This document shows, one piece after another, positions 30,598-40,437 of a stretch of 64,000 bases of DNA. The DNA is taken from the NCBI RefSeq assembly GCF_041228105.1, contig NZ_CP166097.1, positions 1,488,001-1,552,000 of the forward strand. Reading direction: 5' to 3'. Positions within the stretch are counted from its first letter, which is position 1. The number at the start of each line of letters is the position of its first letter. Below the pieces are notes generated by a model. The model had not been told where the DNA came from. It did no database searches and was given only the letters and a program-made list of their open reading frames with translations. The position numbers and the translations under genes are program-made. Source of the stretch: Pectobacterium aroidearum. Its GTDB lineage: Bacteria > Pseudomonadota > Gammaproteobacteria > Enterobacterales > Enterobacteriaceae.

Positions 30598-30822
30598 ATG
30601 ATGGAACAAGAAATACTCGCGCTGTTTGAAAAGATCTTATCCCGCAAAGTGGGTTTCAACGATGAGCTGATAGAGTCCGATATTCTCGACTCTATTCTGG
30701 CGGTCGACTTGGTACTGGAAGTGCAGGACGTTTACGGCTGCGTGATCCCGCCAACCGAAGTCGCTACCGTTCTGAAAACGCCGGCGGACTTGGCTCGCTA
30801 TATTGAAGAGAACCGCGGCTAA
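30598..30822 (+). CDS. dltC: D-alanyl carrier protein DltC
   Basis: A 74-residue acyl-carrier-type protein. Ser32 in SDILDSILAVDLVLEVQ is the phosphopantetheine attachment site, in the DS(I/L) context typical of DltC. The start is the ATG at 30598 or 30601, behind AGGAAAA; an in-frame ATG at 30568 lies within dltA and is unlikely. It ends the operon, with a terminator about 30 bases later. Confidence 0.93.
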   Translation: MMEQEILALFEKILSRKVGFNDELIESDILDSILAVDLVLEVQDVYGCVIPPTEVATVLKTPADLARYIEENRG

Positions 30823-30853
30823 GCCTGAAACGGCAACGGCTTTTCATGATTTA

Positions 30854-30884
30854 AAAACCCTGGATATTTATCTGGGGTTTTTTT
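30854..30884 (+). terminator. Rho-independent terminator after dltC
   Basis: AAAACCC pairs with GGGTTTT (CTGG/CTGGGG flank), followed by a run of seven Ts. It separates the dlt operon from the downstream dioxygenase gene. Confidence 0.8.
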
Positions 30885-31056
30885 ATGGGATTTTATTCAG
30901 GGCCATTACATCATCAGATAGTGGTGAACAAGAGGGGGGAGTGATTCTCTATTCCAACCACCCTAATTATTATAATTGTATCCGTGGTGTTGAAAATTTG
31001 TTGCCGATATTATCTGAAAAGATCTTTCAACAATGGATAATACACGGAGACGTAAA

Positions 31057-31935
31057 ATGGACTCATTCACTTTAGAAGATCGATTTAATTATCAACCTTT
31101 AACCAATTCTCAAGGTGAAATCTACCCTTTTGGCGTGCGTATTGAACCTAAACAGTCAGGTGTGCATATTGGCGAATTATCGCCTAACTGGCTGCGTACA
31201 CTCGTAGAGAACCAACAATTAGTGATACTGCGGGGCTTTGATAGCTTTACGAGTGCAGAAAATTTAACAACATACTGCGCCGCCATGGGTGACATTATGC
31301 AATGGCCGTTTGGCGCCGTGTTGGAACTGGTTGAACAGCCCGATGCTACCGATCATATCTTTGCTAACAACTATGTCCCCTTGCACTGGGATGGCATGTA
31401 CCTTAAGACCGTGCCTGAGCTCCAGGTCTTTCAATGCGTCTCAGCGATTGGCGAAGGGCAGGGTGGGCGAACCACGTTTTCTAGTACCACCACGGCGTTA
31501 CGTCTGGCATCACCCGAAACCAAAGCGCTGTGGCAGCGTGCAACTGGTCAGTATCAGCGTGCCGTCGAGCTATACAGCAGTACTGCACTGGCCCCTATTA
31601 TAGAGCAGCACCCCTACCGCACATATCCCGTCATTCGCTTTTGTGAGCCGCCGATTGCTGGCGATAAAGAATTCTTGAACCCATCCACTTATCATTTCTC
31701 AGGCATTGAACCTGAAGAGCAAGAGCTATTACTCAGCAGTTTGCAACAAGCCTTATATGATCCACGGGTTCAATATGCGCATCAGTGGCAAAGCGGCGAT
31801 ATTGTCATTGCAGATAACTACTCGTTATTACACGGTCGTGAATCTTATGCCAGCCAGAGTGGCCGTCATCTACGTCGGGTGCATATCCATGCTAAACAGC
31901 CGCTGACTAACCCACATTTGGTGCAGCCGTCATGA
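31057..31935 (+). CDS. TauD/TfdA-type Fe(II)/2-oxoglutarate dioxygenase
   Basis: A 292-residue enzyme of the TauD fold. Iron ligands are visible as His110 and Asp112 in VPLHWDGMY and His259 in LLHGRESY; Arg270 or Arg273 in GRHLRRVHI would bind 2-oxoglutarate. The HWDG context recalls PvcB/IsnB-like enzymes that act on amino-acid-derived isonitriles, but no PvcA-type isonitrile synthase is next to it, so the substrate is open. The start at 31057 has GGAGACG; an in-frame ATG at 31033 is possible. It overlaps the FAD monooxygenase by four bases, so the two probably act in sequence. Confidence 0.85.
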   Translation: MDSFTLEDRFNYQPLTNSQGEIYPFGVRIEPKQSGVHIGELSPNWLRTLVENQQLVILRGFDSFTSAENLTTYCAAMGDIMQWPFGAVLELVEQPDATDHIFANNYVPLHWDGMYLKTVPELQVFQCVSAIGEGQGGRTTFSSTTTALRLASPETKALWQRATGQYQRAVELYSSTALAPIIEQHPYRTYPVIRFCEPPIAGDKEFLNPSTYHFSGIEPEEQELLLSSLQQALYDPRVQYAHQWQSGDIVIADNYSLLHGRESYASQSGRHLRRVHIHAKQPLTNPHLVQPS

Positions 31936-33368
31936 AACCACAGCATGTTGATCTTATGATTATCGGCGCTGGGCCTGTCGGCCTGGCCTGTGCCTATCTT
32001 GCTCAGCTATCAGGTTTAAGCACCGTCATCATCGATAAATCATCGGGGCCGTTAACGGTAGGCCGTGCTGATGCACTAAACGCCCGTAGTTTGCAGCTGT
32101 TTGAAATTATCGGTTTATTCGACGAGCTTTATCCCTTAGGCAAAACCTGCAATACCAGCTCAGTCTGGTCAAAAGGTAAATTTATTTCACGCCAATCTAC
32201 CTGGTGGGATGCTTTAGAAGGCTGTTTTCACAAGCATTTTTTAATGATTGGTCAGGCTTATGTGGAACAAGCTCTCGATAATAAGCTCACCGAGCTAATA
32301 AATAGTGCCGTGCGCCGTAATACTTCTGTGGAAGATATTGTGCTGGAGGACGACGGCTGTCTCACCACGCTCACCAGCGGTGAGACCGTGCGTTCCCGGT
32401 ATTTGATTGGTGCAGATGGTTCACGATCGTTTGTGCGCCAACACTTTGCTATCCCGTTTGAGATCACTCGACCACAAATTACCTGGGCAGTGATTGATGG
32501 CGAAATAGAAACTGATTTCCCAAAAGTACCAGAAATTATTGTTTTCCAGGCAGAAACCGCGGATGTCGCCTGGATACCACGTGAAGGTAAGATTGATCGT
32601 TTCTATATCCAGATGGAGAGCGAGGACTTCACGCAACAGCAGGCGATAGATAAAATTAACCATGCTCTGCAACCACACCGTCTGCAATTCAAGTCGATTG
32701 AGTGGTACTCACAATTCTCGGTTAAAGAGTCTGTAGCAGAACACTATATCCTTGAAAATAAATTATTTATCGCTGGCGATGCGAGCCATATTCACTCGGT
32801 AAATGGTGGGCAAGGGTTAAATACTGGGTTGGCCGATGCATTTAACCTCATCTGGAAAATCGCGATGATTACCCATCATCATGCGCCCCAAACGCTATTA
32901 CAGACTTACGAAACAGAGCGAAAAGCGGTCGCGCTGGAAGTGGTAAAAACGTCAGCGGAACTCGTGCGTTCGACCAAAACCTCAGAGACAGGCAACCATG
33001 CCGATGATTACGTCAAGATTGTCGAAAAACGTGCGGGTTACATCACGGGGATGGGCGTTCGCTATGGAACCGACGGGCGTGTTGGTGAAAGGCTGCATGA
33101 TTTTATGTGGCGTGATCCTCAATCTGGTCAGCCTGGCAGAATTTACTCACATTTAAATTATTGTCATTACAGTTTGCTCATCATCGGCACAGCGACGGTA
33201 CCAGCATCACTGCCTGATATCGTCAATATTCTGCACATTGAAGCGGGAAGTAGCCCCTATTCCGATCAATATCTGTTAGTTCGGCCAGATGGCTATATCG
33301 CCGCCACCGCTCCTCTCGACCAACCTTCAGTCATCAGTCATTACTTCAGTGGCTGGCGAGTTCAATAG
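31932..33368 (+). CDS. FAD-dependent aromatic-type monooxygenase
   Basis: A 478-residue class A flavin monooxygenase. The dinucleotide-binding motif IIGAGPVGLACA is at 10-21, the NADPH/FAD motif LIGADGSRS at 158-166, and the second FAD motif AGDASHIHSVNGGQGLNTGLADAFNL at 281-306. The family hydroxylates phenol-like or polyketide-like compounds using NAD(P)H and oxygen. It overlaps the dioxygenase gene by four bases. Together they look like a small tailoring pathway whose scaffold enzyme lies elsewhere. Base composition is lower in GC than the arn genes. Confidence 0.88.
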   Translation: MKPQHVDLMIIGAGPVGLACAYLAQLSGLSTVIIDKSSGPLTVGRADALNARSLQLFEIIGLFDELYPLGKTCNTSSVWSKGKFISRQSTWWDALEGCFHKHFLMIGQAYVEQALDNKLTELINSAVRRNTSVEDIVLEDDGCLTTLTSGETVRSRYLIGADGSRSFVRQHFAIPFEITRPQITWAVIDGEIETDFPKVPEIIVFQAETADVAWIPREGKIDRFYIQMESEDFTQQQAIDKINHALQPHRLQFKSIEWYSQFSVKESVAEHYILENKLFIAGDASHIHSVNGGQGLNTGLADAFNLIWKIAMITHHHAPQTLLQTYETERKAVALEVVKTSAELVRSTKTSETGNHADDYVKIVEKRAGYITGMGVRYGTDGRVGERLHDFMWRDPQSGQPGRIYSHLNYCHYSLLIIGTATVPASLPDIVNILHIEAGSSPYSDQYLLVRPDGYIAATAPLDQPSVISHYFSGWRVQ

Positions 33369-33381
33369 AATAAACGTTGCT

Positions 33382-33405
33382 GGCTCAGTGGGATTGTACT
33401 GAGCC
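33382..33405 (+). terminator. Hairpin after the FAD monooxygenase gene
   Basis: GGCTCAGT and ACTGAGCC form an 8-bp stem with an eight-base loop about 14 bases past the stop. There is no T run, so a weak terminator. The next 170 bases before hsdR hold no gene I can support. Confidence 0.5.
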
Positions 33406-33577
33406 GACTTCACTCTGCTTACAGTGTTATCCAGTTACATGTTCTGGGAAGCCGTAGAATTTGTTCTGGCGAATAATGATTTTGCCAGTAGCTGTCCAAA
33501 ATGTCGTTTCGGGTCATTACCTAACTCACTAATCTGTGTAAAATCAGAGCTAACCCAATATCGTGGAGTGACCTGCT

Positions 33578-36010
33578 ATGGCTGGCGTCAACAAAACGCA
33601 CCTGACTGAAACGGATATCATCACCAAATTTATTCTGCCTGCGCTTAAGGAGGCTGGCTGGGATGATTTGGCGCAGATTCGTCAGGAAGTGAAATTGCGT
33701 GATGGCAAGATTGTGGTTCGCGGAAAACTGGCTTCACGTGTCAAAGTCAAATCTGCTGATATTGTGCTCTACCACAAGCCGAACTTGCCGTTGGCGGTTA
33801 TCGAGGCCAAAGCCAATAAGCACGCCATCAGCAAAGGGATGCAGCAAGGATTGGACTACGCTAGCCTGCTTGATGTGCCCTTTGTCTTTGCCTCCAACGG
33901 TGATGGATTCATCTTCCACGATAAAACCAACCCGCAACAACTCGAATCCGAAATTGCCCTTAGCGATTTCCCAACACCTGAACAGCTCTGGCAAAAATAC
34001 TGTGTCTGGAAAGGGTTCACCCAGCAGCAGTTGCCGGTTATCAGTCAGGATTATTACGACGATGGCAGTGGGAAATCTCCCCGTTACTATCAGATGCAGG
34101 CGATCAACCGCACGGTAGATGCCGTATCGGCAGGTAAGAACCGTATTCTGCTGGTCATGGCGACTGGCACGGGCAAAACCTATACCGCGTTCCAGATAAT
34201 CTGGCGGTTATGGAAAGCCAAAAACAAAAAACGTATCTTGTTTCTTGCGGACCGCAATATTCTGGTCAATCAGGCTAAGCGTAATGATTTTCAACCGTTT
34301 GGCAACGCGATGACTAAAGTCACCGGGCGTACCATCGATCCGGCTTATGAGATACATCTGGCGCTGTACCAAGCGATAACTGGCCCGGAAGAGTACCAGA
34401 AAGCGTACAAACAAGTTTCACCGGATTTCTTTGACTTGATAGTGATTGATGAATGTCACCGTGGCAGTGCGTCTGAAGACTCTGCCTGGCGCGAGATTCT
34501 GGAATATTTCGGCAGCGCCACGCAGGTCGGTCTGACGGCAACGCCGAAAGAAACCGAAGAAGTCTCCAATATCGATTATTTCGGTGAACCGGTTTACACC
34601 TATTCGTTGAAAGAGGGCATTGAAGACGGTTTCCTCGCCCCTTACAAAGTGGTACGCGTTGATATCGACGTGGATGTGCAGGGTTGGCGACCAATAAAAG
34701 GTCAACTGGATAAATACGGCAAAGAAATTGAAGACCGTATCTACAATCTGAAAGATTTTGACCGCACGCTGGTCATTGATGAACGCACCATGCTGGTGGC
34801 GCAGACCATCACCGATTACCTGAAACGTACTAACCCGATGGATAAAACCATTGTTTTCTGCAACGACATCGATCACGCCGATCGTATGCGTCATGCACTG
34901 GTGATACTCAATGCGGAACAGGTGTTGAAGAACGAAAAATACGTGATGAAAATCACCGGTGATGACGAGATCGGCAAGGCCCAACTGGAGAACTTTATCG
35001 ATCCCAAAAAAGCCTACCCGGTTATCGCAACGACATCAGAGTTGATGACCACTGGCGTCGATGCACAGACCTGCAAGCTGGTGGTGCTGGATCAAAACAT
35101 CCAGTCGATGACCAAATTTAAACAGATCATCGGGCGTGGCACGAGAATCAACGAAAAGCACGGTAAGCTGTGGTTCACCATTCTTGACTTCAAAAAAGCG
35201 ACAGAGCTGTTTGCCGATCCTCGCTTTGACGGCTTGCCAGAAAAAGTGCTGGTGGTAAAACCCAGCGACATTTCCGACCAAGATTCCGATTTCAATGAAA
35301 AGCTGGATGAGGAAGATGACGGCGATACTGCCGCCAATAAAGCGCGAGAAGACCCCGCTGACTATCAGATTAATCATGACAAACATTGGGGCAATGGTGA
35401 ATTCCATGACGATGACGACAACAAAGTCCGCAAATTCTATGTGAACGGCGTGGATGTAAAGGTGCTGGCTAAGCGCGTTCAGTATTACGATTCTGATGGC
35501 AAATTGGTGACCGAATCCTTTCAGGATTACACCCGTAAAACGATGCTCAAAGATAGCGAGTACGCATCACTGGATCGCTTCGTGCGTAAATGGCAGGATG
35601 CACCACGCAAACAGATCATTATTGAAGAACTAGCGCAATTGGGAATTCTGTGGGATGTGCTGGCGGAAGAGGTGGGTAAAGATCTCGACCCGTTTGATTT
35701 ACTCTGTCATGTGGTGTACGGTCAGCCGCCGTTAACGCGTCAGGAACGCGCGGCCAATGTGCGTAAACGTAACTATTTTACGAAATATGCACAACCGGCG
35801 CAGCAGGTTCTCAGCACGCTGCTGGATAAATACGCCGATGAAGGCGTGCAGGAAATCGAGGACGTTCAGGTTCTTAAATTGAAACCGTTCGATGCGTTGG
35901 GGCGTCCGATAGAAATCATTAAAACCCGCTTTGGTGACAAAAAGGCGTATGAGCAAGCCGTCAACGAACTGGAGAACGAAATCTACCAGCTACCACCGCG
36001 CTCAGCCTGA
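33578..36010 (+). CDS. hsdR: Type I restriction enzyme, HsdR subunit
   Basis: The 810-residue motor and nuclease subunit of a type I restriction system. The nuclease core is at the N-terminus (Asp61, Glu76, Lys78 in [19 protein letters not shown]). SF2 helicase motifs follow: [10 protein letters not shown] (Walker A) near 196, VIDECHRG (motif II) near 288, LTATPKE (III), TTGVDAQTC (V) and QIIGRGTRI (VI). The length and sequence style match EcoAI/EcoEI-type (family IB) HsdR. It is followed by a terminator-like hairpin before hsdM, so it may be its own transcript. Confidence 0.95.
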   Translation: MAGVNKTHLTETDIITKFILPALKEAGWDDLAQIRQEVKLRDGKIVVRGKLASRVKVKSADIVLYHKPNLPLAVIEAKANKHAISKGMQQGLDYASLLDVPFVFASNGDGFIFHDKTNPQQLESEIALSDFPTPEQLWQKYCVWKGFTQQQLPVISQDYYDDGSGKSPRYYQMQAINRTVDAVSAGKNRILLVMATGTGKTYTAFQIIWRLWKAKNKKRILFLADRNILVNQAKRNDFQPFGNAMTKVTGRTIDPAYEIHLALYQAITGPEEYQKAYKQVSPDFFDLIVIDECHRGSASEDSAWREILEYFGSATQVGLTATPKETEEVSNIDYFGEPVYTYSLKEGIEDGFLAPYKVVRVDIDVDVQGWRPIKGQLDKYGKEIEDRIYNLKDFDRTLVIDERTMLVAQTITDYLKRTNPMDKTIVFCNDIDHADRMRHALVILNAEQVLKNEKYVMKITGDDEIGKAQLENFIDPKKAYPVIATTSELMTTGVDAQTCKLVVLDQNIQSMTKFKQIIGRGTRINEKHGKLWFTILDFKKATELFADPRFDGLPEKVLVVKPSDISDQDSDFNEKLDEEDDGDTAANKAREDPADYQINHDKHWGNGEFHDDDDNKVRKFYVNGVDVKVLAKRVQYYDSDGKLVTESFQDYTRKTMLKDSEYASLDRFVRKWQDAPRKQIIIEELAQLGILWDVLAEEVGKDLDPFDLLCHVVYGQPPLTRQERAANVRKRNYFTKYAQPAQQVLSTLLDKYADEGVQEIEDVQVLKLKPFDALGRPIEIIKTRFGDKKAYEQAVNELENEIYQLPPRSA

Positions 36011-36025
36011 TAACGAATAAACATC

Positions 36026-36065
36026 GTGCCACTGGTCGCACCTGCGTCCGGTGGCATCCTTTTTT
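36026..36065 (+). terminator. Terminator between hsdR and hsdM
   Basis: GTGCCACTGG pairs with CCGGTGGCAT (two G-T pairs) around a 12-base loop, followed by CC and six Ts. It is 15 bases past the hsdR stop and before hsdM. Confidence 0.75.
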
Positions 36066-36082
36066 AAGTATGGAAAGAATAC

Positions 36083-37555
36083 ATGTCGATTAGCTCAGTC
36101 ATTAAATCCCTTCAGGACATTATGCGTAAAGACGCCGGGGTAGACGGTGATGCCCAGCGTCTGGGGCAACTTTCATGGCTGCTGTTTCTGAAAATTTTTG
36201 ATACCCAGGAAGAAGAGTTGGAACTGGAGCAGGATGACTACCAGTTCCCGATCCCACAACGCTATTTATGGCGTAGCTGGGCGGCGAACAGCGAGGGCAT
36301 CACCGGTGAGGCGTTGCTGGAATTTGTGAACGACGATCTGTTCCCAACCCTGAAAAACCTCACTGCGCCGATTGATAAGAACCCGCGTGGCTTTGTGGTA
36401 AAACAGGCGTTCAGCGATGCCTACAACTACATGAAAAATGGCACGCTGCTGCGTCAGGTGATCAACAAGCTAAATGAAATCGACTTCAGCAGCAGTCAGG
36501 AGCGTCATCTGTTTGGCGATATCTACGAACAGATCCTGCGCGACCTGCAAAGCGCCGGTAATGCGGGCGAGTTCTATACCCCGCGCTCGGTGACGCGCTT
36601 TATGGTCAACCGCATCGATCCAAAACTCGGCGAGTCGATTATGGACCCGGCGTGCGGTACTGGCGGCTTCCTTGCCTGTGCGTTCGACCATGTGAAAGAA
36701 CATTACGTCAACACCACCGAAGACCACAAAACGCTGCAAAAGCAGATCTATGGCGTGGAGAAAAAGCAGCTTCCGCACCTGCTGTGTACCACCAATATGC
36801 TGTTGCACGGCATTGAGGTGCCGGTGCAAATTCGCCATGACAATACTCTCAATAAGCCGCTTTCTTCGTGGGATGAGCAGGTTGATGTGATTGTGACCAA
36901 CCCACCGTTTGGCGGCACCGAAGAAGACGGCATTGAGAAGAACTTCCCGGCAGAGATGCAGACCCGTGAAACGGCGGACCTGTTCCTGCAACTGATTATC
37001 GAAGTGCTGTCAGACAAAGGCCGCGCGGCGGTGGTGTTGCCGGACGGTACGCTGTTTGGCGAAGGTGTAAAAACCAAAATCAAAAAGCTGCTCACCGAAG
37101 AGTGCAACCTGCATACCATCGTGCGTTTGCCGAACGGCGTGTTTAACCCGTACACCGGCATTAAAACCAATATTCTGTTCTTCACCAAAGGTCAGCCGAC
37201 TAAACAGGTGTGGTTCTACGAACACCCATACCCGGACGGCGTGAAGAACTACAGCAAAACCAAACCGATGAAGTTTGAGGAGTTCCAGACTGAAATCGAC
37301 TGGTGGGGCAATGAAGCGGACGGTTTTGCCAGCCGTGAAGAGAACCATCAGGCGTGGAAAGTCAGCATCGACGAGATCATCGCCCGTAACTTTGACCTCG
37401 ATATCAAGAACCCCTATCAGGGCGAAACCATCAGCCACGATCCAGATGAGCTGCTGGCCGAGTACCAGACGCAACAGGCAGAAATCAGTGGGCTGCGTAA
37501 CCAGTTACGCGATATCCTCGGCGCTGCGCTAGCGGGCAACAAGGAGGCGAACTGA
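36083..37555 (+). CDS. hsdM: Type I DNA methyltransferase, HsdM subunit
   Basis: A 490-residue N6-adenine methyltransferase subunit. The SAM-binding motif I is DPACGTGGF near residue 187 and the catalytic motif IV is NPPF near 272. The N-terminal helical HsdM domain begins MSISSVIKSLQDIMRKDAGVDG. The size equals EcoAI HsdM (about 489). The stop overlaps the hsdS ATG by one base, so M and S are coupled, as expected for a methylase trimer M2S. Confidence 0.96.
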   Translation: MSISSVIKSLQDIMRKDAGVDGDAQRLGQLSWLLFLKIFDTQEEELELEQDDYQFPIPQRYLWRSWAANSEGITGEALLEFVNDDLFPTLKNLTAPIDKNPRGFVVKQAFSDAYNYMKNGTLLRQVINKLNEIDFSSSQERHLFGDIYEQILRDLQSAGNAGEFYTPRSVTRFMVNRIDPKLGESIMDPACGTGGFLACAFDHVKEHYVNTTEDHKTLQKQIYGVEKKQLPHLLCTTNMLLHGIEVPVQIRHDNTLNKPLSSWDEQVDVIVTNPPFGGTEEDGIEKNFPAEMQTRETADLFLQLIIEVLSDKGRAAVVLPDGTLFGEGVKTKIKKLLTEECNLHTIVRLPNGVFNPYTGIKTNILFFTKGQPTKQVWFYEHPYPDGVKNYSKTKPMKFEEFQTEIDWWGNEADGFASREENHQAWKVSIDEIIARNFDLDIKNPYQGETISHDPDELLAEYQTQQAEISGLRNQLRDILGAALAGNKEAN

Positions 37556-39231
37556 TGACCGTTGAGACGCTGATCACCGACCATATCGATATCTGGTCTT
37601 CTGCGCTGCAAACCCGCTCGACAGCGGGACGCGGCAGTAATGGCAAAATCGACCTCTATGGCATTAAGAAACTGCGTGAGCTGATTCTGGAGCTGGCGGT
37701 GCGTGGCAAACTCGTGCCTCAGGACCCGAATGACGAACCCGCGTCTGACTTGTTAAAGCGTATTGCCGCCGAGAAAACGGAACTGGTGAAGCAGGGTAAG
37801 ATTAAAAAGCAGAAGCCGCTGCCGGAAATTAGCGAGGATGAGAAGCCGTTTGAGTTGCCGGAGGGGTGGGAATGGGTAAGACTAGGGGAGTTATTTAACT
37901 CGATAGCGAGTGGAGGAACTCCCAGTAAGTCTAATCCTGATTTTTGGAATGGAGATATTCCTTGGGCCAGTGTAAAGGACTTGGGCAAAGAGAAATATAT
38001 TGCAAAAACTCAGGATTACATTTCCCATCAAGGTTTGAATACGGGAAGTAAATTAGCTGATGAAGGTGATATTTTAATCTGTACTCGAATGGGGTTGGGT
38101 AAAATTGGAATCGCATCATGCCCTGTAGCGTTCAATCAAGATCTTAAGTCGGTAAAACTGACTAGTGGTGTTTCTCTTGATTTTTTCTTTAATACATATT
38201 CAACGGTAAAAATAAAAGGGACAGGAACTACGGTTGAAGGTATAAAACAAGAACAACTTCTTAATTATGTTATTGGCCTTCCATCGGGTAATGAACAGCA
38301 CCAGATCGTTGAAAAAGTTGACGAACTAATGTCCCTCTGTGACCAACTGGAACAGCAATCCTTGGCCAGTTTGGACGCACATCAGCAATTGGTAGAAACC
38401 CTGTTAGCAACGCTGACCGACAGCCAAAATACCGAAGAACTCGCCGACAACTGGGCGCGAATTAGCCAGCATTTCGACACGCTGTTTACTACCGAAGCGA
38501 GTATTGACGCGCTTAAGCAAACTATTCTGCAACTGGCGGTGATGGGTAAATTAACAAAGCAGGTTAAAGCAGATTCTGTAGAGTACAAGACTTCTCACAT
38601 TGATGGTCTTTCTATTTATAATGATATTAATGAAAGAATCCCAAAATCTTGGACTCTAAGGACATTAGATAACATATCCTCCGCAATCATAGATTGCCCT
38701 CATTCTACTCCAAAGTGGGCCAATGAAGGTTTTATTTGTGTCCGGACCAGCCAAATAAAGCCAGGCTATCTAGAATTAAAAGACTCTCGCTATGTAAGCG
38801 AACAAACATATAAAGAAAGAATTCAGCGCCTTGAGCCGATTTATAATGACATTCTTTACAGTCGTGAAGGCGGTGTATTGGGTGTGGCATGTCGTATTCC
38901 AGAAGGTAATAAAATATGTCTTGGGCAAAGGATGATGTTAATTAGGCCTAGTGATAAGGTTTTATCTGAATATCTTGAGATTGTCCTAAACAGTCCATTG
39001 ATTACAATTTTAGCGCAGCAGATGACTACAGGAGGGGCGGCACCAAGAGTAAACGTATCTACTGTAAAAAAATACCTCATCCCGCTTCCCTCAAAGGAGG
39101 AGCAATACAAAATAGTTTCAAGGGTTAATAAGTTATTTGCTTTGTGTGAAACCCTCAAGTCTCGCCTGCAATCCGCCCAGCAAACCCAGCTCCACCTAGC
39201 GGGCGCACTTACCGACGCAGCACTAAACTAA
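37555..39231 (+). CDS. hsdS: Type I specificity subunit HsdS
   Basis: The 558-residue DNA-recognition subunit. It has two variable target-recognition domains (about residues 100-245 and 350-525). Conserved helical spacers flank them, seen as the repeated ILELAVRGKLVPQ / ILQLAVMGKLTKQ and the paired EQHQIVEKVDELMSLCDQLEQQ / EEQYKIVSRVNKLFALCETLKS segments. AAGGAGG precedes the ATG at 37555. The recognition domains are clearly richer in A+T than the spacers, a sign of domain exchange. The target sequence cannot be predicted by eye. Confidence 0.95.
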   Translation: MTVETLITDHIDIWSSALQTRSTAGRGSNGKIDLYGIKKLRELILELAVRGKLVPQDPNDEPASDLLKRIAAEKTELVKQGKIKKQKPLPEISEDEKPFELPEGWEWVRLGELFNSIASGGTPSKSNPDFWNGDIPWASVKDLGKEKYIAKTQDYISHQGLNTGSKLADEGDILICTRMGLGKIGIASCPVAFNQDLKSVKLTSGVSLDFFFNTYSTVKIKGTGTTVEGIKQEQLLNYVIGLPSGNEQHQIVEKVDELMSLCDQLEQQSLASLDAHQQLVETLLATLTDSQNTEELADNWARISQHFDTLFTTEASIDALKQTILQLAVMGKLTKQVKADSVEYKTSHIDGLSIYNDINERIPKSWTLRTLDNISSAIIDCPHSTPKWANEGFICVRTSQIKPGYLELKDSRYVSEQTYKERIQRLEPIYNDILYSREGGVLGVACRIPEGNKICLGQRMMLIRPSDKVLSEYLEIVLNSPLITILAQQMTTGGAAPRVNVSTVKKYLIPLPSKEEQYKIVSRVNKLFALCETLKSRLQSAQQTQLHLAGALTDAALN

Positions 39232-39241
39232 GGAACAGACG

Positions 39242-40345
39242 ATGCCGGTTCATCATGCTATCTGGCGAGTAGGGGAAAACCCTCAGCCGCTGACCATCAG
39301 CAAACTCGCCAGCGAACAACTGCTGGAGAAGATGATCTTAAACGATCCCACCATCCTCTCTGACCAGTGGATGATTATCGGGCATCAGGAACCGACGCTC
39401 GATAAAGGGCGTATCGACCTGTTGGCTATTGCGCCGGATGCCTCGCTGATCCTGATTGAGCTTAAGCGCGACCGCACGCCGCGTGAAGTGGTGGCGCAGG
39501 CGCTGGATTACGCCTCGTGGGTGGATGATTTAACCGCCGATCGTCTGTCGCAGATTTATGAAAAATTCTCCGGCGGCGGCAATCTGGGCGACGCATTCAA
39601 GCAACGCTTCAATACTGAACTGGAAGAGGAGTCACTCAACCAGTCGCACCAAATCATCATTGTGGCGGCAGAGCTGGATCCCTCCACCGAACGCATCGTA
39701 GACTATCTAAGCAAAAATGGTATCTCAATTAATGTGTTGTTCTTTAAGGTATTCCAACACGGCGACGAGCAGTTCTTAAGCCGCACCTGGCTTATCGACC
39801 CGAGCGAAACGCAAACCAATGCCGCACAGGCCACCGCCGTAGCAAGCGCCAACGCGAAGGAGCCGTGGAACGGGGAGTTTTACGTCTCGTTTGGCGATCC
39901 GCAAAGCCGTGTTTGGGAAGAGGCGCAACACTACAACTTTATCAGTGCGGGCGGCGGAAGCTGGTACAGCCAGACGTTAAAACAGCTTCAACCGGGCAAC
40001 CGTGTATGGGTAAAAATCCCGGCGAAAGGCTACGTCGGTGTTGGTATTGTGCAGAGCGCGGTTGAACCTGCCAGCAGCTTCACTATCAACACCGAAGAGG
40101 GGGAAAAGCTGGCAATGGATGTACTGAAGCACGGCGATCTCTATCGCTTGAACGCGGATGACCCTGAGAAGTCTGAGTATTTTGTTCCCGTGAAATGGTT
40201 GGAAACTCGCAGTGAGCAAGAGGCAGTTAACGAAGTGGGGTTCTTCGGCAACCAAAATACGGTCTGCAAGCCTACAACCCAGAAATGGCGGCATACTGTC
40301 GAGAAATTAAAGCGCTATTTCGGAAATTGGAACGCCGAATTGTAA
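39242..40345 (+). CDS. NucS-like nuclease with possible PUA-like C-terminal domain
   Basis: A 367-residue protein. The N-terminal half has a PD-(D/E)XK nuclease core: GRIDLLAI with Asp59, and LILIELKRDR with Glu73 and Lys75, followed by VVAQALDYASWV, typical of NucS/DUF91-like nucleases. After about residue 205 a separate region, including YNFISAGGGSWYS and GNRVWVKIPAKGYVGVGIVQS, resembles a PUA/EVE-like fold that reads modified bases or RNA; this part is inferred. It lies 10 bases after hsdS, so it is likely co-transcribed with hsdMS. Possibly an accessory defence nuclease; not a known HsdR replacement. Confidence 0.75.
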   Translation: MPVHHAIWRVGENPQPLTISKLASEQLLEKMILNDPTILSDQWMIIGHQEPTLDKGRIDLLAIAPDASLILIELKRDRTPREVVAQALDYASWVDDLTADRLSQIYEKFSGGGNLGDAFKQRFNTELEEESLNQSHQIIIVAAELDPSTERIVDYLSKNGISINVLFFKVFQHGDEQFLSRTWLIDPSETQTNAAQATAVASANAKEPWNGEFYVSFGDPQSRVWEEAQHYNFISAGGGSWYSQTLKQLQPGNRVWVKIPAKGYVGVGIVQSAVEPASSFTINTEEGEKLAMDVLKHGDLYRLNADDPEKSEYFVPVKWLETRSEQEAVNEVGFFGNQNTVCKPTTQKWRHTVEKLKRYFGNWNAEL

Positions 40346-40437
40346 TGCTCAAATGATGATTTTTCCCGACAGACAAGAAATGAGTATCTCAGAAGACGTC
40401 TAAAAGTGAATGGTTCGGTTTATCGGGGGGCTTACAC

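Noticed and set aside
30803..31075. A 90-codon frame between dltC and the dioxygenase gene
   Set aside because: It overlaps both genes, runs through the terminator hairpin and shows no family pattern. I considered a remnant of an isonitrile synthase because of the PvcB-like neighbour but saw no supporting motif.
33424..33609. A 61-codon frame before hsdR
   Set aside because: It overlaps the hsdR start in another frame, has no ribosome site and no recognised family.
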